This document shows positions 36,712 to 45,222 of a DNA stretch of 64,000 nt, piece after piece. Positions within the stretch are counted from its first letter, which is position 1, and the number at the start of each line of letters is the position of its first letter. Below the pieces are notes generated by a model. That model was not told the DNA's origin. It saw only the letters and a program-made list of their open reading frames with translations, and ran no database searches. The stretch comes from JBBQZU01 sp038207425. Its GTDB lineage: Bacteria; Bacteroidota; Bacteroidia; Flavobacteriales_D; Cryomorphaceae. The translations under genes were made by a program, and so were the position numbers. The DNA lies in contig JBBQZU010000013.1 of NCBI GenBank assembly GCA_038207425.1, forward strand, positions 35,064 through 99,063, in the 5' to 3' direction.

Positions 36712-38611
36712 GGAATTAATTTCTTTTCTACTCATTTCTGCTGTTCCCATGGCATGTCTAGGACAAATAATTTTTCATCAAAGTGTTTTTCATGGCGGAG
36801 TAATCGCGGGAAGATACTCAACCGGAATGGGAACGGGATCCGAAGTGGTTTACCTTCATATAGAAGAAGGAAGTAGCATCCGGAGTGCTTACATTCTAGC
36901 TTATTGCAGCGGTTTAAATACTACTTCTAAGCTTGATATCAATGGTGCCGAGTACCATTTCGGTGAATCAACTAGACTGACCAGTTTTAGCCACACAAAT
37001 CCATTTTTTTCGCCCATAGCAACACATGTTATCGACTTTACTAGTAACCTTCAGGCAAACCCCGCATCTAGCTTTACAGTAGAATTATTCCAACTGCCTG
37101 GGCTGCCATTCTTGGGTGTTTTCGCACCTTACATTTATATAGAATATGAGAATTTGAATTTGTCTGAAGTAAACTCCATTATTGTGATTAATCAGTATTC
37201 GCTGACAGGAAATGAAGCATATAATGTATTGAATATGAACAACATAAATGTTGATTTTCCTGTTGGTTTTTCATTATATACAGATAGGACAGGAAGTGGC
37301 TTTGTACCAAATGAAGATGTGTTCTTTAATTCGAATTTTTTAGGTGTTGTCGGTGGAAGTGATAACGTTAACAGCTTGTGGAATTTCGGTGGGGTTAAAG
37401 GTCATTTCCATTATCAAAACAATCAATTGTTTGGATTGGATGATGATACACCCAATAGTTCAATGGGAGACACAGATGGCTTAGCAGATGTATCAAGTTT
37501 CTTAACCAATAATGCAACAACCTGCAACTTTCAATTAAGAAATATCTTGTATCCTAATCAACCCAGTAATGCCACAAGCGCTAAAATTGCTTATTTTTTA
37601 TCTTATATACCTACCTGTCCAGTGCTCGATATTGCCATGGAACGCAAATACTCCTAGTGCCTTGGCGGTTCGGCACAGATGCAGGCAGCGCCGGGTTTTA
37701 CGAATTACCGATGGGAGCCGGCCACCGGGCTGAGCAACCCCCATATACCTAATCCGGTGTGCAACGCCACCCAAAGCCGCTGGTACCGGGTGCGTATGTG
37801 GAGCACAGGGCCTGATGCTCCATGCGAACAAACCATACCGGTGTTTGTAACCGTACACGACCTGCCGCGGGCCATTGGCTCAAGAACCGGTTTTTCACTT
37901 TGCCACAATGCTTCGGGCAGCATTGAGATAGATTCAATAGGCGGCGCAGAGCCTTATACCTTTCTTCTCAACGGTACGCCGGCACAGGGGCCGACCTTGA
38001 ATGGCCTGAGCGCAGTTGATTACAAGCTTATGGTTACGGATACCCACGGCTGCACTTGGGACAGTCTATACAACGTGCCATCAATTTCAGTTACTACAGC
38101 GGCCTTCTCAGCTTCACCAATTGAAGGTGAGTTGCCACTCAATGTTACCTTCCAAAACCAAAGTACGCAAAGCAATGCCTGGCTGTGGTATGCCAATGAT
38201 GCGCTATTTTCTAATGAAGAACATCCCTTCTAGACTTTTGCCGATACCGGCACCTATACCATAAGCCTTATTGCCTACCTTAACGACCCTGCCTGCGCTG
38301 ATACCGCCACCATAACCATACGCGTAAACCCCGGCATACGCATAGCGCTGCCAAATATCTTCACCCCCAATAGCGATGGGGTGAATGATAAGCTAGTGGT
38401 GCAACTCTTTGGCGTAAGCACACTCCGCTGGGAGGTGTACAACCGCTGGGGCAACCTGCTCCACAGCGGCAATGATGCAGACGGAGCGGAGTATGCAGAA
38501 ATTTGGGATGGAGCCGAAGTACCTGCCGGTGTTTATGCTGTGGTGCTCACTGCCACTGGGGTCAATGGAAAGACGGAAACGATGCAGGTAATGGTGGCGG
38601 TGGTGTATTGA
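36677..38611 (+). pseudogene. T9SS type B exported protein broken by two in-frame TAG codons
   Basis: One frame of 645 codons from ATG 36677 encodes a signal peptide (ELISFLLISAVPMACLG) and an unrecognised N-terminal domain of about 300 residues. A Pro/Gly-rich link follows (CLGGSAQMQAAPGFTNYRW), then PKD-like domains (TFADTGTYTISLIAY). The end is a gliding-motility C-terminal domain (LPNIFTPNSDGVNDKL and YNRWGNLLH), the type B sorting signal. TAG at 37655-37657 and TAG at 38231-38233 interrupt it. The sequence immediately after each stop continues the same domain without a frameshift. The gene overlaps the XRE regulator, suggesting they were one operon. Confidence 0.75.
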
Positions 38612-38702
38612 GTACTAAGAATTAAGTACAATTTACAATGTACAATGTACATGTAATGTATTGTATTTCAAGTGGGTGATTGGTTCTTCTACATACAATT
38701 TA

Positions 38703-38859
38703 TGGATGCCGGCTATGGCCTTGCGGCAAACCTTACAGTAGCGTGAGTACTTTGTGCATTTCAAATGGCCGGCGATATGGAAACCATGCTGAAAAGCAGT
38801 CTGTTATTCAATGCGGGTGCAGCAAAAGGCCATGGCCTCAAAGCCATAGCCGGCATCCA
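38703..38859. repeat. Long inverted repeat in a gene-poor gap
   Basis: The arm at 38703-38723 pairs with 38839-38859 at 20 of 21 positions (17 in a row), with 115 bases between them. A 12-base palindrome (AGGCCATGGCCT) lies just inside the right arm at 38827-38838. The gap 38612-38921 otherwise holds short AT-rich near-repeats (ACAATGTAC) and two small coding-like scraps without starts. It could be a MITE-like remnant or a structured RNA. No target duplication or transposase is seen. Confidence 0.7.
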
Positions 38860-38921
38860 AAGCCTGCACTGTAGACCCTATCCAAATTTCAGGAATTGAT
38901 GATCGAACAAGGAGAATCGAA

Positions 38922-39083
38922 TTGAGAAAGGAAACCATTTTCATAGTCAACACAGGCGATTTATTAGAGATGAAAACCGGCGTGGTAGAAGAAATTTACC
39001 TGTTCAGAAAACTCGTAGTGCCCGAAAACATGCAGGATGAGCTTTACAAAAAGCATAAAGCCAAATACTCCACGAAGCCCTAA
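38922..39083 (+). CDS. Small hypothetical protein
   Basis: 53 aa from TTG 38922, preceded at 8 bases by GGAG, to TAA 39083. The product has ETIFIVNTGDLLEMKTGVVE and VPENMQDELYKKHKAKYS, a balanced composition unlike random translation. No family is recognised and no signal or membrane segment is present. It may be the 3' remainder of a longer gene, since the frame lacks an ATG. It lies between the inverted repeat and the HNH gene. Confidence 0.35.
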   Translation: MRKETIFIVNTGDLLEMKTGVVEEIYLFRKLVVPENMQDELYKKHKAKYSTKP

Positions 39084-39126
39084 TGAATCAAATGTGTACC
39101 TTCACGATTCAGCAAATCACAAAGCA

Positions 39127-39627
39127 ATGAGCAAAAATTCGAACGAAGAAAGATGGGTGCTTATGACCGAGTTGAATGGAGAAGCACTGCTGCACCACTT
39201 CAAATTTTCGAGCTATGGCCGTGTGGTGAAAATTGCAAAAGGGCTGGGCATCGAGGAAGAAATTATTCCTAAAACATCTAACGGATACAGTTTTATATCC
39301 TTCACCACCCGCGAGCACAGCCGCATCACCATTTATTTGCAAAGGCTTGTTGCCGAATTTTTTGTTGCGCCAACTACCGATGAGAAAGCCGATTTTGTAA
39401 CACATATGGATGGCAATAAGCAAAACAACTGCGCCGACAACCTGAAGTGGATAACAAGCGCTCAAATGGCCAAAAAGCGCGCTTCCAATCGCGGTAAAAA
39501 ACCTAAAACGACCATTCAAAAACCCGCCACCAGCAAAAACATTCAATTAGGTATTACTGAACTTTCGGTTCTTGAAACTTCGATGAGGCGCAAGTTTCTG
39601 GCTGAGTTTATGGGCGTGGCTCAATAA
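39127..39627 (+). CDS. HNH endonuclease-like protein
   Basis: 166 aa. The centre resembles the HNH/NUMOD4 nucleases of phages and mobile introns: LQRLVAEFFVAPTTDEKADF leads to VTHMDGNKQNNCADNLKWIT, in which H, N and N supply the metal site. A basic C-terminal tail follows (KKRASNRGKKPKT). ATG 39127 is chosen; the frame back to 39037 would run through the preceding small ORF. The last 7 bases overlap the end of convergent trpS. It is probably a solitary mobile nuclease, and activity and target are unknown. Confidence 0.65.
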   Translation: MSKNSNEERWVLMTELNGEALLHHFKFSSYGRVVKIAKGLGIEEEIIPKTSNGYSFISFTTREHSRITIYLQRLVAEFFVAPTTDEKADFVTHMDGNKQNNCADNLKWITSAQMAKKRASNRGKKPKTTIQKPATSKNIQLGITELSVLETSMRRKFLAEFMGVAQ

Positions 39628-40589
39628 CCCAGTTTTTCGCGCACCCTGCCCATCACTTCACGGGCAACGTTACGAGCCTTTGCAGCCCCCTTTTGCAGCT
39701 CTGCTTCTATACGCTCAGGATTGCTCATCAAGGCATCATACTTCGTTCGCTCTGCTGAAAATTTCTCCATAATAAGCTCAAACAAAGCCTGCTTTGCGTG
39801 GCCGTAACCCATATTTCCGGCGAGGTAGCGATTTCGCATAATCTCAGCTTCAGCGGTGCTTGCCAGCAGCCTGTATATGGCAAAAATATTACAGGTATTA
39901 GGGTCTTTTGGTTCGTCGATGTCTTTGCTATCGGTTACCATACCCATAATGGTTTTGCGAAGTACCTTTTCGCTATCGAAAACATTGATGAAGTTGCCGT
40001 AGCTCTTACTCATCTTTTGTCCGTCGGTGCCTGGCACGTGCATGGTTTCCTGCTGCAGGCTCACTTCAGGTATTACGAAGGTATCGCCCATATGGCGGTT
40101 GAAACTGCCTGCAATATCCCTTGTCATTTCCAGGTGCTGCACCTGGTCTTTGCCCACCGGTACTATGTTGGCATCGAAGAGAATAATATCGGCAGCCATG
40201 AGCACAGGATAGGTAAACAAACCCGCATTTACGAAAGCCAGGCGGTCGCTTTTATCCTTAAAGCTATGCGCATTGGCAAGCATGGGAAAGGGCGTAAAGC
40301 ATGATAGATACCAGGTGAGTTCCGTAACTTCCTGTATATCACTTTGTCGATAAAACGTATGCCTTTCCGCATCAAGCCCGAAAGCAAACCAGGCCGCAGC
40401 CACACTATGCACGTACATTTTGCGCTCCGATGCGCTGCGTATGGCGGTAAGCGAGTGTAGGTCGGCAATAAAGAGAAAAGCGTCATTGTTGCCTTCGTCG
40501 GCCATTTTAATAGCCGGCTGTATGGCGCCAAGTATATTGCCAAGGTGGGGTATTCCGGTGCTTTGAATTCCTGTGAGTATACGTGGCAT
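39621..40589 (-). CDS. trpS: Tryptophan--tRNA ligase
   Basis: 322 aa, the usual bacterial length. It is a class I synthetase that charges tRNA-Trp. The HIGH motif appears as GIPHLGN with TGIQSTG before it. The KMSKS loop is GQKMSKSYGN. PVLMAADIILFDANIVPVG is the tryptophan-site region. It is convergent with the HNH gene (7-base overlap of the ends) and transcribed alone. Confidence 0.97.
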   Translation of the reverse strand: MPRILTGIQSTGIPHLGNILGAIQPAIKMADEGNNDAFLFIADLHSLTAIRSASERKMYVHSVAAAWFAFGLDAERHTFYRQSDIQEVTELTWYLSCFTPFPMLANAHSFKDKSDRLAFVNAGLFTYPVLMAADIILFDANIVPVGKDQVQHLEMTRDIAGSFNRHMGDTFVIPEVSLQQETMHVPGTDGQKMSKSYGNFINVFDSEKVLRKTIMGMVTDSKDIDEPKDPNTCNIFAIYRLLASTAEAEIMRNRYLAGNMGYGHAKQALFELIMEKFSAERTKYDALMSNPERIEAELQKGAAKARNVAREVMGRVREKLGY

Positions 40590-40655
40590 GTAATAGATTT
40601 AAGAGAGCGCGAAGTTATGCAATTACACAAAGAGCGGATAAGCTGAACAAATAGC

Positions 40656-40663
40656 TACCTTTG
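40656..40663 (+). promoter_or_regulatory. -7 box of the gatC promoter, giving a near-leaderless transcript
   Basis: TACCTTTG is an exact TAnnTTTG match that ends 8 bases before the gatC ATG at 40672. Transcription would begin about 2-5 bases before the start codon. No TTG is present at the usual -33 distance. Confidence 0.4.
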
Positions 40664-40671
40664 CGCCCATC

Positions 40672-40971
40672 ATGAAAGTAACCGACGAACTGATCGATAA
40701 GTTAGCGAAGCTCAGCAAGCTGGAGTTTGACAGCGAAGAAAAAGCGCGTATTAAGATCGACATGGAACGCATGCTGGATTTTGTAGAGAAACTCAATGAA
40801 CTCGATACTACAGGAGTGGAACCGCTGATACATGTAAGCGATGAAGCCAATGTATTTAGAGCTGACGAGGTTACCGAATCGCTTACCCAGGCTGAAGCAT
40901 TGAAAAACGCACCCCACCACGATTCTTTTTACTTCAAGGTGCCGAAGGTGGTAGAGAATCCGGGCAACTAA
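40672..40971 (+). CDS. gatC: Asp-tRNA(Asn)/Glu-tRNA(Gln) amidotransferase subunit C
   Basis: 99 aa, standard size. GatC stabilises the GatA-GatB complex that amidates misacylated Glu-tRNA(Gln) and Asp-tRNA(Asn). The sequence shows LIDKLAKLSKLEFDSEE, MLDFVEKLNELDTTGVEPL and the C-terminal NAPHHDSFYFKVPKVVE, all family features. gatA and gatB are not in the window, which is common in Bacteroidota. Confidence 0.95.
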   Translation: MKVTDELIDKLAKLSKLEFDSEEKARIKIDMERMLDFVEKLNELDTTGVEPLIHVSDEANVFRADEVTESLTQAEALKNAPHHDSFYFKVPKVVENPGN

Positions 40972-41065
40972 AACCATACCCATAGCAGTTTCGTTTTCGG
41001 ATAAGTTGCAGCTACCTCGACTGTCGAAAATTCCTAAATCCTTTCAAATAACCATCTTTGCTGCC

Positions 41066-41797
41066 ATGGATTTGGTATACGAAGCAAAATACCACGAAAT
41101 TGAAGCGCATACATGGTGGTTTAAAACCCGCAGAGAGCGCGTAGTTGATATTTTGCGAAAGCAAACACGCAACAGCCGCATACTGGATGTGGGCTGCTCA
41201 AGCGGCATGTTGCTTAGCGATTTGCAAGCGCTGGGCTTCAGTGAATTTACCGGAATAGATGTAAGCGAAAAAGCCGTAGCACTTGCGAAAAGTCGCGGGT
41301 TTGCTGATTGCCATGTGATGGATGGTCAGGCACCTGCTTTCGCGAAAAACAGTTTTGATATCATCATCAGTTCTGATAGCCTGGAGCATATGGAGAATGA
41401 CAAACGGGCATTGGCCAATTGGTATGAATTGCTGAAGCCCGGCGGCATGTTGGTCGTATTTGTGCCCGCTTACAATTTTCTGTGGAGCAACCACGATATC
41501 ATAAACCACCACTACCGCCGGTACACACGCAGCGGGCTCAAAAGCGCTTTGACGGGAGCGGGTTTTGAAACGAAGCGCAGTGGTTACTGGAATGTATTGC
41601 TCTTTTTTCCGGCTGCTGCAATCAGGCTTGTGCAAAAGCTACGGCCTGCAAAATCGGAACCGAAAGACGACATGCATCGCATACCCGCTATACTTGACTG
41701 GTTGCTTGCAAGTACAATTCGGGTTGAGAACAGTTTGGGAGTATTCATTTCATTTCCGGTAGGTTTAAGCACCTACTGCATCGCAACGAAACCTTGA
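41066..41797 (+). CDS. Class I SAM-dependent methyltransferase (polyprenyl-sugar cassette)
   Basis: 243 aa. The SAM loop is ILDVGCSSGMLL, followed by FTGIDVSEKAV and DIIISSDSLEHMEND, the Methyltransf_11/25 pattern. HTWWFKTRRERVVDIL at the N-terminus is typical of methyltransferases found beside dolichyl-phosphate-type glycosyltransferases. The ATG at 41066 is used; an upstream GTG/TTG frame is not supported. Its stop TGA shares a base with the ATG of the following GT39 gene. The substrate is unknown; from context it is likely a surface glycan or lipid-linked sugar. Confidence 0.85.
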   Translation: MDLVYEAKYHEIEAHTWWFKTRRERVVDILRKQTRNSRILDVGCSSGMLLSDLQALGFSEFTGIDVSEKAVALAKSRGFADCHVMDGQAPAFAKNSFDIIISSDSLEHMENDKRALANWYELLKPGGMLVVFVPAYNFLWSNHDIINHHYRRYTRSGLKSALTGAGFETKRSGYWNVLLFFPAAAIRLVQKLRPAKSEPKDDMHRIPAILDWLLASTIRVENSLGVFISFPVGLSTYCIATKP

Positions 41798-43305
41798 TGA
41801 GAAGCGGCAAACTCAGAACGGGAGAAATAGTAGTTGCCGCATTGGCTCTTATTGCTGTTGTATTTTTGGCATTTTTGAATCTCAGCGGGCTACCAATACG
41901 CCTTTGGGATGAGTCGCGACTGGGCATCAGCGCATTCGAAATGTACCGCGATGGCTTTTCACTTATCGTAAATTTTAATGGTGAGCCCGATTTGTGGAGT
42001 ACCAAACCGCCCTTGCTTATTTGGATTCAGGCAGCGCTCATGCACGTTACCGGGCCGGGTGAGCTTCCTGTGCGCATTCCTTCTGCGGCTGCAGTTTCGC
42101 TCACTTGCGTAGGATTGATCTACCTTACCCGCAAACTAGGCTTGTCAGCATATCCCGGTGCAATTGCTGCTTTGGTGCTTGTTACTGTACGAGGGTTCAA
42201 CGAAGCGCATTCCGGTCGCACGGGAGATTATGAAGCGCTTCTGGCGCTTTTTACCACGCTTTCCGTCTGGGGATTTTATTTCGCTGTCAAGACAGAATTT
42301 AAAACCCGCAAGTGGATTTATTTCTTTTTCGCCATGCTGACCCTAGGGTTTATGGTGAAATCTATCGCAGCGTTGCTTTTTGCACCGGCCATGCTTATCT
42401 GGCTGCTTTGGCAAAAACAACTTAGCGCTGCTCTTCGGTCAAAACATACATACATCGGGGCAGTAGCGATGATTGCTGTGCTTGCTACCTATCATCTGCT
42501 GCGTGAAAATGCTTCGCCGGGATATCTGTCAGCAATTTGGGTCAATGATCTTTTCGGTCGTTATGGGAGCACAATCGAAGCGCACCGACATGGGTTCATG
42601 TATTACTTTGAAAATTTCATAGAGAGCAAAAGTAAACCTTACACATACACTACAATTGCCGGCATGGTTGTAGTATTTCTTCAAAGAGACAGAGAATTAA
42701 GAAATTTAGGTCTCTTTAGCGCTTTGATGTTTCTTGGATATATCCTTGTGATATCCAATTCGAGTAACAAGCTCTATTGGTACGACAATCCAGTATACCC
42801 ATTTGCAGCAATGCTAAGCGCCATCTTCTTATGGCAGCTTGCGCTCTGGGCAATGGCCTTAATCGGAAAAAAATATAAAGTTGAATATTACAAAACTGTA
42901 GCCTGGGTATTGGTGGTAGCTGCAGGGATATTGCCCAATTACATATACATGATAAGTCGGCATGCCAATGCAAATGAGGCTCCAGAATATTACAGCGAAT
43001 ACCATGTGACCTACATGCTGAGAAGCATGTACAACGACTGGCCAATACCCCGACGCGATATCACAGGATACACGGTGGTTTATGATCAGTATGATGCACA
43101 AAATTTCTTTTACCATAAGCTACTTGACCATAGCGGAAGGGTGGTTTACCGAAAGCATATAAATGATGTAATTGCAGGAGATACAGTCATTATTTGGAGC
43201 GATTACGCAAGAAATCAATTGCTTACCAACTTCAATACTGAGCTGCTTTGGGAGGAGGACAATAGCAGAACACAAGCATTTTATGTAATACCAAAGGATT
43301 TATGA
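41797..43305 (+). CDS. Glycosyltransferase family 39/83 membrane protein (ArnT/PMT-like)
   Basis: 502 aa integral membrane protein with roughly ten hydrophobic segments, the first at residues 9-29. The first periplasmic loop has LWDESRLGISAFEMYRDG and LWSTKPPLLIWIQA, the acidic DE and KPPL motifs of the ArnT/PMT superfamily. It moves a sugar from a polyprenyl-phosphate donor to an acceptor on the periplasmic side. The C-terminal soluble part (about residues 390-502) is small. It overlaps the upstream methyltransferase by 1 base and the downstream GT2 by 4, so the three form a tight operon. Confidence 0.88.
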   Translation: MRSGKLRTGEIVVAALALIAVVFLAFLNLSGLPIRLWDESRLGISAFEMYRDGFSLIVNFNGEPDLWSTKPPLLIWIQAALMHVTGPGELPVRIPSAAAVSLTCVGLIYLTRKLGLSAYPGAIAALVLVTVRGFNEAHSGRTGDYEALLALFTTLSVWGFYFAVKTEFKTRKWIYFFFAMLTLGFMVKSIAALLFAPAMLIWLLWQKQLSAALRSKHTYIGAVAMIAVLATYHLLRENASPGYLSAIWVNDLFGRYGSTIEAHRHGFMYYFENFIESKSKPYTYTTIAGMVVVFLQRDRELRNLGLFSALMFLGYILVISNSSNKLYWYDNPVYPFAAMLSAIFLWQLALWAMALIGKKYKVEYYKTVAWVLVVAAGILPNYIYMISRHANANEAPEYYSEYHVTYMLRSMYNDWPIPRRDITGYTVVYDQYDAQNFFYHKLLDHSGRVVYRKHINDVIAGDTVIIWSDYARNQLLTNFNTELLWEEDNSRTQAFYVIPKDL

Positions 43306-44231
43306 AACCACTTTCAGTCGTTATACCCATACACAATGAAGAGTCAAATCTCCATATACTCACCGAAAGGCTAGAAAAGGTACTCGCAAAGTACCCGGGC
43401 AGCGAATTGATACTGGTTAACGACGGCAGTAAAGATGATTCACTGGCTATAATAAAGCGCCTGAAACAGGAGAAAGAATTTGTGGAATACATCAACTTCA
43501 GCCGCAACTTTGGGCATCAGCAGGCTATATGGGCGGGTATGACGCTGGCACGGGGTGAGCGCATAGTGGTGATGGATGGCGACCTGCAGGATCCGCCAGA
43601 GCTATTGCCTGAGATGATGGCCCGTGCCGATGAGGGCTACCGTGTAGTATATGCGCGCAGACGCAGCAGAAAGGGCGAGTCCTTGCTCAAAAAAGCTACT
43701 GCAAGATGGTTTTACAGAATACTCAAGAATATTACGTCAGTAGACATTCCACTTGATACAGGCGACTTCAGGCTGATAGACCGCAAAGTAATGGAGCGCC
43801 TTCGCGACATGGGCGAGTACAATAAATTCATTCGCGGACAGGTCGCCTGGCTCGGTTTCAAGCAAACCTATGTGCTCTTTGACCGGGAAGAGCGCAAGGG
43901 AGGTAAAACGAGCTACACCCTGAGTAAGATGATTAAACTTGCCCTTGATGGAATTACCGGTTTTTCAAATTTTCCGCTGAAGCTTGCCTCATGGTTGGGA
44001 TTCACCGTTGCAGTTATTTCATTTTTGCTGTTGTTTTTTGCATTGATTTCCAAAATGCTGTACATGGTGCCCATATCAGGTTGGACTTCGCTGATTATCG
44101 CCATTTCATTCCTCGGTGGAATACAATTGCTCTCGCTCGGCATCATTGGCGAGTATATAAGCCGCATCAATGAAGAAAGTCGCGGTAGGCCAGTATTTGT
44201 TATTGAAGATACGTCGCTCGAGGAGAGATAA
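43302..44231 (+). CDS. Polyprenyl-phosphate glycosyltransferase (GT2, DPM1/GtrB-like)
   Basis: 309 aa. The GT2 catalytic domain starts LSVVIPIHNEESNL, with ILVNDGSKDDSL and VVMDGDLQDPPELLP (the metal-binding DGDLQDPPE). Two C-terminal membrane segments lie at about residues 230-255 and 265-290. Such enzymes load a sugar from a nucleotide donor onto polyprenyl phosphate, supplying the donor used by the GT39 enzyme encoded just upstream. Its start overlaps the GT39 stop (ATGA). Confidence 0.92.
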   Translation: MKPLSVVIPIHNEESNLHILTERLEKVLAKYPGSELILVNDGSKDDSLAIIKRLKQEKEFVEYINFSRNFGHQQAIWAGMTLARGERIVVMDGDLQDPPELLPEMMARADEGYRVVYARRRSRKGESLLKKATARWFYRILKNITSVDIPLDTGDFRLIDRKVMERLRDMGEYNKFIRGQVAWLGFKQTYVLFDREERKGGKTSYTLSKMIKLALDGITGFSNFPLKLASWLGFTVAVISFLLLFFALISKMLYMVPISGWTSLIIAISFLGGIQLLSLGIIGEYISRINEESRGRPVFVIEDTSLEER

Positions 44232-44258
44232 AAAAAAGGGCACCCCTCGGGGCGCCCT
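44230..44258 (-). terminator. Intrinsic terminator of the outer-membrane protein gene
   Basis: AGGGC/GCCCT with inner GGGG/CCCC forms the stem. On the minus strand it is followed by a run of T. It sits 29 bases after the stop codon at 44288. On the plus strand no T-run follows, although the hairpin may still slow the GT2 transcript. Confidence 0.75.
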
Positions 44259-44287
44259 GAAAATGTATTTCGATACGTTCTTACCAG

Positions 44288-45157
44288 TTAGTTGAAACTG
44301 AACGATGCACCAACAACGAAGCTGTAAAGATCGGGATTGTTTACTGCAGCATTTTTGCTTTCAAAGATCGGAATCAAACCTACTTGTGTGAAGAGCGAGA
44401 ACCCTCGGTATCCAACCTTTACCATCGCATCAGCTTGCCAGGTATTGAATCCAAGCGCGCCTTTAATCGATTGTTTATTTCGGTTGCCATCTGTACTGTA
44501 CTTTTCCTTGTACATATTCTCAAGTCTGAATTTTCCCACTATACCTGCTGAAAGGTGCCATGCATTTTTGGGATTATCAGATGTATTAAACTCCAGCAGA
44601 GCAGGAATTACAAAATAAGTAGCGCGCAGTTTACTTTTCGTAACATTTCGATCGCCTGAAGATTCAAAGGTAAGGCTGTCAGGTGTAAACCGCAGAGAGT
44701 TCTCGCCGGTATATTTAAATCCGTAAAACTGCACACCAAACCCGGTTGTGAAACCTACGTAGTCGCCTACAATGCGCGCCTTCATTTGTCCGAAGTTAAA
44801 GCTGATGTACCTGGACATTCCGTATGCAGGCTCCATAAAGCTGAGTTCATCGGGCAGCTCAGTGCGGTACTGATCGCTCATTATTCCATTTACACCAACG
44901 TCGATACCATTCCACCAAGTGAGTTGTCTTTTGCGTTGTTTGTCTGAGTTGGTTTCAACCTTCTCCGCAGAGTCACCTACTCTTTTTACAATGGTGATGT
45001 AGGAGTTTCCCAATTCAATCCTTGTAGTATCTGGTGGGGTATTTTCAACTGTTTTGGTTTGCGAAATTGGTACATTCCCTGTGGATGTGGTATCCGTTTG
45101 GCTAAAGCACGCTGATGTTGCGATCGCGGCTATGATACCTAAAGTTAGTGCCTTCAT
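44288..45157 (-). CDS. Outer-membrane beta-barrel protein under an ECF-type promoter
   Basis: 289 aa. The signal peptide is MKALTLGIIAAIATSACFS, followed by a Thr/Pro-rich stretch, then alternating hydrophobic strands from about residue 80. It ends LYSFVVGASFSFN with the terminal aromatic expected of an outer-membrane barrel. It resembles the small OMP_b-brl families; no function is recognised. It lies downstream of an ECF sigma/anti-sigma operon on the same strand, but 66 bases after the anti-sigma stop and behind its own promoter at 45184-45215. It is a likely member of that regulon, perhaps as an envelope-stress product. Confidence 0.72.
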   Translation of the reverse strand: MKALTLGIIAAIATSACFSQTDTTSTGNVPISQTKTVENTPPDTTRIELGNSYITIVKRVGDSAEKVETNSDKQRKRQLTWWNGIDVGVNGIMSDQYRTELPDELSFMEPAYGMSRYISFNFGQMKARIVGDYVGFTTGFGVQFYGFKYTGENSLRFTPDSLTFESSGDRNVTKSKLRATYFVIPALLEFNTSDNPKNAWHLSAGIVGKFRLENMYKEKYSTDGNRNKQSIKGALGFNTWQADAMVKVGYRGFSLFTQVGLIPIFESKNAAVNNPDLYSFVVGASFSFN

Positions 45158-45183
45158 TGCTTTGTGGTTTATTTACTTTATGC

Positions 45184-45215
45184 GGGTGTGACGGGCAGCC
45201 ATAATTAAAAGTTAC
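45184..45215 (-). promoter_or_regulatory. ECF sigma promoter, copy 2 (upstream of the outer-membrane protein)
   Basis: The minus strand reads GTAAC at 45215-45211, a 17-base spacer and CGTC at 45193-45190, followed by ACACC. It shares GTAACTTTTAAT and CTGCCCGTCACACC with the element before the sigma gene. The transcript would begin about 26 bases before the ATG at 45157. Confidence 0.7.
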
Positions 45216-45222
45216 AGGCCGC

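Noticed and set aside
32113..38611. Genetic-code change (TAG read as Gln)
   Set aside because: porP, murF and folC end in TAG at family-typical lengths, and TAA and TGA also occur as lesions, so a global reassignment does not fit.
38630..38680. ACAATGTAC near-repeats as a functional array
   Set aside because: Only two or three imperfect AT-rich units, common in intergenic DNA, with no regular spacing.
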